Source: Chloromonas sp. AAM2
Lineage: Eukaryota > Chlorophyta > Chlorophyceae > Chlamydomonadales > Chlamydomonadaceae
Reading direction: 5' to 3'
NCBI GenBank assembly: GCA_004335635.1
Contig: QAXH01001505.1
Coordinates: forward strand, 1-15,504
Length of the DNA stretch: 15,504 nucleotides
A program made the translations under genes and the position numbers. Shown one piece after another: positions 1-9,400 of this stretch (position 1 is the first letter of the stretch; every line of letters begins with the position of its first letter). The notes beneath the pieces are model-generated. The model searched no databases, was not told where the DNA came from, and saw only the letters and a list, made by a program, of their open reading frames with translations.

Positions 1-564
1 ATGTGCGAATGACACGCACACATACACATGTTGACTGACACACAATGGTTCCTGGCGGTAAGACAGACCTATTCACACAAGAACTGTCCCAGAACTGGCA
101 AACTTCTTTTTTTTGTGGCGCCATGTTGTAACAAGCTGGGAACAGCCAGATGACTGTCAGCAGAGTCTGTATGAGTTATGAGCAAAGATCGCTGGTTCCG
201 CACAGGCGAGCAACTAAGACAGGTACTGTAACCGCCACGGGACCTTAGAATTCTGTTGGATTCCATATAGCTGGCATTACATGTGCCCCGCAAAGCGCTG
301 CGAATCACCAGGCAGGATTAACTGCCACCCCCGACACCAACGTCCAAATCCACCGTCCCATATTGTGACAACTTAACCAGGAGCTGTAGCAGTAGGCGAG
401 TAGGCTGACTGGTTGCGCAGGCCCTATGGAGAGGGTAAATGATGGGGTAATTGACCGTAACTCCCTGCACGTGGGGCATTTGGTAGTTGCCCCGGCATCC
501 GAACAGCCTCCGTCGCAGCGTCCTGCGGTTTCCCGTCAGGCACGACATATCTGCGTGGGTACCA
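1..564. other. Upstream region of the glycosyltransferase gene
   Basis: I see no supportable gene here. Short open frames exist on both strands but none resembles a protein or ends at a good splice site. The stretch should contain the promoter and 5' untranslated region of the gene starting at 565, but no clear TATA-like or other named element can be assigned. It contains one copy of the dispersed repeat at 85-114. Confidence 0.6.
85..114 (+). repeat. Dispersed short repeat, copy A
   Basis: The core reads TGTCCCAGAACTGGCAAAC followed by CTT and a T-tract. It matches copies at 5851, 14872 and (inverted) 12854 almost base for base. About 35 bases upstream, TGGTTCCTGGCGGTA also resembles the sequence flanking the inverted copies at 12443 and 12854, so the repeat probably extends to roughly 50-75. 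Confidence 0.75.
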
Positions 565-2102
565 ATGTACTACCGCGCATTGACAATCGTCTTCGGACTC
601 ACCAGCCTGCTGCTGGTGGCGTACGTCCTGCGCGTGGAGCGAGACCCCGAGCGCCGCACTTTGTACAAACTCGCATTCTCGAACAGGAGCCAAGAAGAAT
701 TGTACAACAGATACTTTGAAGCACAGGAGCAGTTGAACCTCACTCGTGACGAGGAGCTTGCTAGTCTTGTGCCGGATTCTCTTCAGGCAAAACACAGTAG
801 TGAGTATGTGCAGCGCGGCTGGCTCGTGCTTGTGCAGAATTCGTGCGGCCGTGCATGCAAGCATGTCAGCATGCCTTCAGACGCACGAACGCGTTGCGAG
901 GAAAGGCCGGCAGTCAGGGGATTGTGCCAAGCAAACAGAATATGTAGGCATGCTGATACAGATTCTGGAAGATAGGCATGTGTGCATGCATGTTACATAG
1001 CAGTCAGGCAGGCAGCCAGCTAAGCGGGCGAATGGGCAGGCGGGTGCTTAAGCAGGCGGGCGGTGAGGGAGTAGGTGGTGAGGTAGTTGGTGGCAGAGTG
1101 TAGTGGCATTCATTAATTGTGCACACCTGCTTGAAATGTTCATCCTGTCTGCTCGGGATGTGGGCTACAGCTGGCCGACTATTTGTAATCTTTTCCAATC
1201 CTGTGCAGGCCAGTCGCAGGCGCTGCGCGTACCGGGTTATGTTCCCCATGTGCCCTTCCACTGGGTCATCAATTCATGCACAAGGTGAAGCCGCTGACTC
1301 AGCAGCACTGCATACCAAAAGCAGCCACTCCCGCTGCAGCTGCACTGCACCTGCTCTTATGCTAACAGCAGCCAGACACAGTTCAGGCCACACTTGGCTG
1401 CTGAACAGACGTAACACCGACGAGGGCACCAGGCTGTATTGCGTGGCTGAAGCGTCACCAGGCTAAAACGTGTGGGGCTGGCAATGAGACTGTGCGGTCA
1501 CTTGCTAAGACTGGCAAGCTAAGACGCCTGGTGCATCACAACCAGTATGTGCTGTCCATCTGCCCAGGGACCATTGGGGCCGCACCCTATCTTCCACCAT
1601 CTTGTCTGGTCTGATGCATGGCCTGCGACCTGAGTCCATCAGCATCTCCTGGTGCAAACACTATGACGCGGACAAGATCCCCTCGCTGCTGTTTAACCTG
1701 AGACACAGCATCAAGTTCCGAGTGTTCTACCTGCCTGAGACGCTCCCGGTGCGCAGATGATTGACATCTTCACCTTTGAGCCTGTGGGCGCTAGTTAGTT
1801 AGATGTGTGACTCGAACAGGTCAGCCTGAATTGCATGTACACGTGGAAGCTACTCTCCGGGCTCAGACGGTGCAAGCAGACACAGTCATGCAAGCAGCAC
1901 TACAATCTAGTGCTGTTTCGCTCTACACGCACGGAATCAGCATCACCGCTTGCATTGCACATGTCACAGGTGGCCAGTGCATCTACGCTCCTCTCCGGCC
2001 TGCTTGTCCCTCACATTCTCAACCAACCGGACCTGCCCTTACTGGTCACCGAGGATGACATCATATTTGCCCCCGATGCAGGCACCAAGCTGTCATGGGT
2101 AC

Positions 2103-2146
<44 letters not shown>

Positions 2147-4123
2147 ACATCTGCATCGTCCCGCAAGCGGAACAGTCGGTGACATAAACACTAGCATGTC
2201 TCGCTTGGCCATGACTTGAATCAGAAAATTCCGCCCCGCCCCTCCAAAACCGGGTGTCAGTAGAACGCCCCAGTTGCACCTGCAAACACTGCAGATCAAT
2301 ACCAGTCCAGAGCTCAGGCATAGCATGAGCTGTCACACTGTTGTCACACGCCTGGCCATGCCATCAGAGAGAGCAGCTGGCGATGTTGCAAACCCCTCCC
2401 CACGTCTTGCATGCAACACACTGCACCTGCCCGACCTTCTCCATGCCCTTCCCTACCATCATCATTACATGGCTCACCTTTTTGTCAATCCACATACTGC
2501 AGCAAGACACCACATTTTTCCAAGGCTACCGCGCCAGACAACCGTTAAGCCAAGAAAGCCTTTTCTTATGCTTGCAGCTGATCCCACAGGCCCAGGAGAA
2601 GTCCAGGGGCGCCCCCTTCTTCCTGACGCTGTACAACCCGCCTGAAGCTCCTCTGGACTCGGTGCAGAAGGCGCAGAAGCTCTTCAACAGCCAACCCGAG
2701 TTCCAGACACTTACTTTCCCTCAGCAACAATCCTCAAAAGCAGGATCGGTAAGAGCAGTCTTGTTCCGTTAGCGACAGGGACTTCAACTGGAGATGTAGC
2801 CAAACCTTTGCTTACACTCAGTTTACTGTGCCAAGGAACAGCCTTAGCCGCATGAACATCAAACTGCTGTTAAGCGCATTGCTGTCATGGTTGTCCTTGC
2901 AGCTGAAGCAGTGGAAGAGGTCGTTTTGGTACGGCAATCAGGGGGTGCTGCTGTCACCAGCCATGACCAAGTACATGGCAAGGCATATATACCAGGTGGG
3001 CCAGCCAGATCCATACTGGGACGTCATGTGTGTTCTTATGTGGAGATGGCATACGTTTGTAACGTGCCTTTCAAGGCAGAATCAAGAGTGTGTGGTTTCA
3101 ACTAGGGTGCATGACTCTTACATACTTCTTACTGTGTGCGGCTTTTGGCACACCCTCTACAGTACATACTGCTCAGATGATGCATGTGTCCTGCCCGTTG
3201 GCAAGGCACAGTGCTGTGTGTTGAAGGTCGCTCTGGTGCATTGTCATGATGACCTGTTGCATGTATGCCACATTCCCCCTCAGCATGCTTGTTGCGCTTC
3301 AGATCGTGACCAAGCAGGTGGAAATAGATAAAGGATTCAGAAATAACGACACAAGCTTAAACGACTTGGTGAGTTGAGACCTCGTGAACTTTCGTCTTGC
3401 TAACAGTACCTACACAAGCTGGACTGCAGGGATGCGCTGAGGTCGTTGTTTCATGACAGGAAGTGGCAAGTCAGTAGCTGCGTGGGGCAGTCAAGCGCTT
3501 GCTGTTTTCAGCCACGTAGGAAGGTTATGCTGGGCTGTGCGATCGATGCATTGCCTTTCACAACAGCTCAATCGGTTGTGCCTCCCTGTAGCATCCGCCT
3601 CAAAGTTTGCGACTGATAGTTAGCGATTCATCAATTCCAGGAAAGCAGTCGTCCGCTGCACAACATTACGGCAGCTAAGTTTGTTGTGCTGTGTCCTACT
3701 GTCCGTTCGCAGCCGGACCAGGTGTTCAAAGACTTCCTCGTGCGCTACGGCTGTGCCTTCAAGTTCGACCCCGAGGCCCCTTGTCAAGTGTTCAAGTGAG
3801 TCAAGGGTCAGGGTGATGGTGAGGCGGGTACAGGCTTACTGCTGACCCGCTGATACCAGTCCAAGCTACGCCTCATGATCAATAATATTCTGCCACGCCA
3901 TTTCATGTCATCTCATACCAGCCCTGGTGCCTTTCCTGATGCTTTAGCTCTCCTGACACTCGTTGCTTGCAGTGTGGAGCCATCCCTGGTCCAGCATGTT
4001 GGCATCTCATCTTCCATATTCAAGCCACGGACAAACGAGAGCTTACACCCGCAATTCCATCTGGCCGTGGACTTTCCGGTGGCTGTCCGAATGCCTGGGG
4101 AAGATGCGCCACAATGGTGGTGA
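565..4123 (+). CDS. Type II membrane glycosyltransferase with EDD motif, MGAT4/PGAP4-like (nine exons)
   Basis: Exons: 565-799, 1209-1284, 1568-1748, 1898-2098, 2578-2748, 2903-2995, 3303-3368, 3713-3795, 3973-4123. All introns are GT-AG and the phases agree, giving 418 residues. The start is the first ATG in this frame. Residues 5-22 form one hydrophobic segment after a very short cytosolic tail, as in a Golgi/ER type II enzyme. Sequons lie at N40 (NRS) and N58 (NLT). Residues 213-224 contain LVTEDDIIFAPD, an EDD motif expected to bind the metal and UDP-sugar in a GT-A fold. Residues 296-305 (FWYGNQGVLL) and 370-380 (VEPSLVQHVGI) resemble the acceptor side and the C-terminal block of MGAT4 N-acetylglucosaminyltransferases and of the GPI-modifying PGAP4 group. 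Family membership rests on these motifs. The donor and acceptor are not known: N-glycan branching or GPI side-chain addition are both possible. The tandem membrane hairpin that human PGAP4 carries inside its catalytic domain is not visible. The end of exon 3 is uncertain (see findings). Confidence 0.83.
800..1208 (+). other. Intron 1 of the glycosyltransferase gene
   Basis: The donor is GTGAGT at 800 and the acceptor TGTGCAG ends at 1208. The interior at about 1005-1095 is a degenerate G-rich stretch of GGCAGGC/GGCGGG-like words. No gene is seen inside it. Confidence 0.8.
2105..2144 (+). repeat. (GT)20 microsatellite in intron 4 of the glycosyltransferase gene
   Basis: An uninterrupted run of twenty GT dinucleotides starts six bases after the intron 4 donor (GTACGC at 2099). 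The intron runs 2099-2577. The open frames crossing this run on both strands (Cys-Val and Thr-His repeats) are artefacts of the repeat. Confidence 0.97.
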
Positions 4124-4837
4124 TGGCAGGGCAGCAGGCGAGAGTGCAGAGTATGATCGTGGGATATCAGAAGATCCTAGAGAAGGCCTGATATGGATTA
4201 TGACATTGGGCAAGCTCATGATGCAGGAGGCTGGCCAGGCTGAGTTAGTAGCCTTAAGCACCGATAAGCAAGTCGAATAGAAGCGCATGTATGTCTACTG
4301 AAAATGTATGGACGCAGGCTGGCTTAGTCCATGCCATCTAAGCCGGACAGGTTGATGGTTTGGGCTTACGAAAGGAAATGAGCCTTCTCACCGCATGGAG
4401 ATGGGCTCAGATCATGCAAATGCACAGGATGATGTGTAGGGGTGCAACTTCGAATTTTGTGCAACGTTTTATTGTAGAGGTTGCTTGCAGCATTGCCCCA
4501 AAGGGCAGCCACGCAACAAAAGGTGCTCACATGCTTCGGAACCGCTGCTGCAGTCCTTCCATCGATGTGCAGGAGGCCGAGACAGCCGAGTAACTGTTCA
4601 GCCTTTGGTATCTTTTTTGTTCGTTTGGTTGTTAATAACTTCTAATTTGCCTCGTTTACCGGCCTTGATGATACGATATCATGATTAAATGGCAGCGAAA
4701 GAGTTTGGCCCCCATGGCAATGGTTATGATAACCTATTTCAAGGTGCGCTACTGCTGTGCAGAGATTCGGTTTAGATTGGTTCCTTATGCCGCAGTTCGG
4801 ACTGGTTGGTGTGCTTCCTGGGTTACTTGCTCGCTTG

Positions 4838-4853
4838 AACTCGAATTCGAGTT
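4838..4853. repeat. 16-bp perfect palindrome
   Basis: AACTCGAATTCGAGTT is its own reverse complement. It is flanked by CTTG on the left and, after two extra bases, CAAG on the right, so the stem could extend past a small bulge. No function is evident. Confidence 0.9.
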
Positions 4854-5850
4854 GCCAAGGAATCAAGTTGCCATGTGTTGTACACGTCTGTTTCTTAGCT
4901 GACCCTTGCTGCAGCTCATGCTGCAGATGCCGTTAGAACATCAGACAGGCTGGATTGCAAAGGAGTGCGGGCTTTTCGAACAACGTGTTGTGCTTCGCAT
5001 TCCAATACAATCTGTGCCGCAAACCTTGTGCTGCGGATTGTTTTATAGTTTGCAGTTTTGGTGACGACAAATAAACTGGGGAAGAGTTTAATTTGAGCTG
5101 GTTTCGACACCTGTGTGCTGTTTGCTTTGCCGCTTGACTGGGGGTTGGCGTACAACTTCATACAGCATGCTGGCAGCAACCGCATCTTACTGTACACTTG
5201 CTGCATTAAGCAACAGCTTCAAGCGACTGGGCTGCACTGTCTTTGTAGATGCATGTTTGACAGTACATTGGTGGACGACCTGTCCATGAGTGTCCTGATA
5301 CCTGGATTGCGAGCACGGTTAGTTCCATGGCGATGATGGAAACAATTGTGTAGCCCAGCACCAACTCGCTTCTCAGGCGTGAGAAAGCAAACAGATCTCC
5401 GAGGACCCCGAATCAACCACCCCCTTGCAGTGCACAGCTTGACCCCACTTTTACGCGCATCAACCACTGTCAATGCCACACAGACAGGCTTGTTGTGTTG
5501 CTGCTCGAATGTTCAGAATGGTAGGATTGACTGCAGCGGAGCTGGCCAGGTGTGCAAACAGACCAAAGTAATCCAAATCAAAGATCCGAACAAGCTGATT
5601 GCTAGCACGAGCTGTATCCGATTTGTATATTTTGTGTGGCCTGGCCTCAGGACCTGTGACGCCAACCCTGAGAGTGTTCTGCGTGTGCCTGCCCGCCACA
5701 TGAAGCAGTTGTGTGCGAGCAGCGACCACGTAAGCAGTTGCGGCGTCAAGTTTTCACAGCTGTATGTCTCACTACGCACACACAGCCCTGCAGGCTGACA
5801 CTAGTCATGTGGCCACACACACCAGTTCCATCGCATCATCGTCACCAAAT

Positions 5851-5878
5851 TGTCCCAGGACTGGCAAACATCTTTTTT
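5851..5878 (+). repeat. Dispersed short repeat, copy B
   Basis: It reads TGTCCCAGGACTGGCAAAC, then ATC and a T-tract. It differs from copy A by single substitutions. The upstream CCAGTTCCATCGC weakly matches the extended part of the repeat. Confidence 0.7.
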
Positions 5879-6106
5879 AACATGAGTAGAAATCAAATGT
5901 CTACAGGCTGGCGACAAAGCAGCTATCCCACGGTGAAGACAATCACCAAATCTTGGTGAATAATCGCCGTAGGATTTGCCACCGCCTAGTGAGAAATCAA
6001 TAGCCCTTCAGAAGGTAGTACATTAAATGGACTAACCAATCCGGCACAGCGATACAGTAGCCCAGCTGATGTGCCTGTACGTACCTGCCACGTGCCCGGC
6101 AAGGTT

Positions 6107-6111
6107 TTACA
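6107..6111 (-). terminator. Candidate polyadenylation signal TGTAA for the kinase gene
   Basis: TGTAA on the minus strand, about 330 bases past the proposed kinase stop. The pentamer is the usual chlorophyte signal, and this is the first one downstream that does not overlap the coding region. A five-base motif is weak evidence on its own. Confidence 0.35.
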
Positions 6112-6436
6112 CACGCAGTGTTTGCAGAAGAACTGGACCTGAAAACACTGGCCTGAAGTTTGTTACCTGAATATACATTAAGGCAGGATTAGCACGTGAT
6201 TTGTCAAGTTTGGTGGTAACTCAGGAGGTCACCATACCTGCAGGCCGCTGGACAGGATGCTGCCTGGCTACAGCATCGAATAATACAGTAGATCTTTGAT
6301 CATCCTACTCAAACCTTGCCGACATCTCGGCCGGATACCGCCTTCATATAACATAGAGAAATACGGTTCTCGTCCTGTCTTTGTTCTGTTGGACCTCGGA
6401 TGATTCCATCTACGCCCTCTTCTCTGTCTGCCTGGC

Positions 6437-9400
6437 TTACAATGGTCGTGAGGGTATGTGTGAGGGTTGAGGGGCGGGTGTGGGCCGCGGTGCCTGGCCT
6501 GCCTCTGGCGTAACTCCTGCCCCGCCTGTTGTGCCATAGATGCGACCTAGTAACGAGGTCCATGTGGACGTGAGCTGCTTGCTGACTGTTGCTAGGAGGG
6601 TGGGCGAGGCAGAGGAATCGGTCTGCAGCATGGAAGAACAGATGGCATTGAGCAGGCGCCCAAGAGGGGCACTGAGATGAGTAGGAGCATGCCCACAACC
6701 GCCTGCTTTTAGTTAATCTGCAGCCGCCTGGTTTGTTTCAGAAGACTTGACTGCACTGGTCCTTGCTGAAGATAACGTAGGGCTGTGTGTGGCCTGTGAA
6801 CAGTCGATGAATGGTGGCATTCCCCCGTGTAGGACTGGGCAACTCTGATCATAGCGTGCGGCAAGAGAAGCAACGCCAAGGCGCTAGCCTGGCGTGTGAA
6901 AGCGTGCAGACGAATTCAATTACCTGCTTAGCCAACATCTTCTGATGAACGGCGTGCATCTCGTGGCTGATGAAGGCAAACGAAGCACGTTCATCTGGGC
7001 TGAACGCCAACGCAAGGTTTGCAAGGACCTGCAGCGGGGGCGTTGGGAAGGAAGGGGCGGATATTGCAGCGGCGCGCTTAAGACGCAGGTTCATGCATAT
7101 ATCGTACGTATTGTACATGTATCATACATATTGTACATACATCGTACATATTCAATGCACACACAAGCCTGGCAACACAGGGACACTGCCGCCACAGCAT
7201 ACGTTTAGCAAACGGTGATTTGAGATCTGAACAAAATCAGGTCGCACTGCTAGTGTCTGAACAAAACCAGGCCACTGGCTCAGGGAGTGATCAGCAACCG
7301 ACCACAATCGTCATGATAAGGATGGACATAACAGGCAACCACCTCGAAGTGTGGGCACTGGTGAGTGACCAGTGAATTGAAATCATGCGATGATTATTTG
7401 CCCGTGTCTGGCAGAGCACAGTCAACGTGCCCAAATGACAGCCAGTGCCTGACTTGCTCACACTCTCCGGTCACCTCTTCACCCCTTCTTGGCCCCAAGC
7501 CATCATCCCTGTCTTTTTCACACCCTTTCTTGCCACGCCACCACCCCTGCTTGGCCCCTTTCACACCCCTTCTTGCCACGCCACCACCCCTGTCTGGCCC
7601 CACCTGTAGATCAATTTCCACGTAATCCGGCACCTGGGGACGCAGCTGCTCCTCAGCCACTCCCAGAGCGATCTGCGACACCGTCAGTTTCAGGACCCGA
7701 CTGGATATCAACAGCCGATGGATTGCGGTACAGTTACAATTTGCAAGACAGCAGCTCAGCCAGGTTCAGAACTGCAGACCAACAAACCATGCACGACAGT
7801 CGCAATGACAAAAGCAGCGGTGATGTCAAACAAGGCCGGCCACCAAGTGAGCCACGAGAAAAGCAGTAGTGGTGGTAATCGACACATGGTGCTAGTTCCA
7901 GGCAAAGTAATGAGGGTTGAGCATGACCACAACTCTATAATAGCAGACATGTATCAAGCAGAGGCTTTGCAATCGCTGCCCACAATGCAGTGCTTCCTGC
8001 CACGGGCACGCTGTCCCTCACCTTCCATTGCTTGCCCTTGCCCATGTCCTGCCTGCCCCTGCGCTGCCGCACCTGTTCTGGCAGCATGTACGTCCATGTG
8101 TATGGCGTCTGGCCTGTGAGCGCCTCTACCAGCAGCACGCCCCAGCTCCACACGTCAGCCTTGTTGTCGTACATCTCATGCCTGGGCAGGACACGCACAC
8201 GCACACACACATGCAAACGCGACCAATGCAGCACACAGCCAGGGCCACGAACGCGAACTGCTGAACACACTGTATTAGCACTTGAACCTGTAGCGCGACA
8301 TGCGCTTGTACTGCATCTCTTCACCAAAGCGTGCCTGGGCCCAGCAGTGGCTCACACGCACAGCGGTCTACGGTCCTGCATGGGGCCAGAGCTGTGACCG
8401 CAACACTGCTGGGCACATTGGGCCAACACCTGCACGGGTGAGCGCTACATGCATGCACGTGCATTACAAAACCAGCCTGTTCCAGACAAAACAATGCACT
8501 GGCCCAACCAAACAGCCTTCTGTTACAAAACTCAAGTTCAGTTGCAGAGGCTGTGGGACAAGGCCTCTGAGCAGTCAAGTGGTGCTCACCTCATGACCTC
8601 TGGTGCCATGTACAGGTATGTGCCTGTCTCGCCCGTGAGGTTTGCCATGCACTCTGGCAGTAACCGCCGTGACAGGCCAAAGTCACCCACCTGCGAAATG
8701 GCAGGGGGGAGAGCGGGAGCAACACGTGGTGCCAGGATGTTGCTTGTGCAGGGAAGCCACAGGAAATACCTTAGTTCTGACCACCATACGGCAGCTTGCG
8801 CAGACATCAACCGAATTCCATAGCCCTACTGTCCATACCAAATACCACGGCAGGCTGAATGATACCAGTGGTCGTGGTGGTGCAGCACGAGCAAACACAC
8901 ACAGTTCAGCAAGCAGGTGACAGGAAATGAAAAGGAAACCGTGTGGTCTGCGCAGATAGACGCGCACAGCCTGTGTTATTTGCCAACCATACACGCTACT
9001 GTGCATGCCAAGCAAGCCAGATGAAGCCAAGGATAACAACAGAGCGTGGCATACCGTGGTCCTGGTGAGTTTGCGGTTGTCAAAAACTAACGCAAGGGGG
9101 CAGTGTGGTCACATACAGCAGTCACGAACTAGTGGTCTCCTGGACCCGCCACTCACCCGTGCATGACCGCCACCATCCAAGAAAACGTTGGATGGCTTGA
9201 CGTCCCTGTGTATTAATGGCGGCTGCAGCGACTCAAGCGCATGCAACCCCTGGGCCACCTCGCAGGCCATTCGCACCCGCTCAATCAGGGGCTTGGGCTT
9301 GCTGTGAGTTGGCCCTTGGCTCGTGCCTGTGCCGTTTGAGCCCGGCCCTGGCGCTTGCGTGAGGTCTGTGCTGCCCCATGACGCCGCCATTGCCTCGGGG

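Larger units (their letters stand above)
4124..6436. other. Convergent intergenic region, no gene recognised
   Basis: This lies between the 3' ends of the plus-strand glycosyltransferase and the minus-strand kinase, so it should hold both 3' untranslated regions. I found no TGTAA pentamer on the plus strand within about 1.5 kb of the stop at 4121-4123. The longest frame (5346-5798, 150 codons) has no recognisable motif and a composition like its surroundings. The interval contains a 16-bp perfect palindrome at 4838-4853, a dispersed repeat copy at 5851-5878 and a candidate polyadenylation pentamer for the kinase at 6107-6111. Confidence 0.6.
7029..7603 (-). other. Intron 9 of the kinase gene, repeat-rich
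   Basis: This 575-bp intron lies between the exon ending the kinase domain (7604-7672) and the exon for the conserved-looking tail (6924-7028). It carries three unrelated tandem repeats, described separately: three 20-bp units at 7101-7160, two 30-bp units at 7226-7285, and 43-45-bp pyrimidine-rich units at 7514-7601. No gene is seen. Confidence 0.8.

Noticed and set aside
487..564. Upstream extension of the glycosyltransferase reading frame
   Set aside because: The frame is open but contains no ATG before 565 (the frame opens on TTG at 487). The membrane anchor follows directly after the ATG at 565, so that is the better start.
2061..2336. Minus-strand frames with Thr-His repeats
   Set aside because: They are products of the (GT)20 microsatellite read on the opposite strand inside an intron.
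5070..5075. AATAAA as polyadenylation signal of the glycosyltransferase gene
   Set aside because: It lies nearly 950 bases after the stop, and chlorophytes normally use TGTAA. A six-base match in this length of DNA is expected by chance.
5346..5798. 150-codon plus-strand open frame
   Set aside because: No recognisable domain, no splice-supported extension, and composition like the surrounding spacer. The opposite strand is open over much of the same stretch too.
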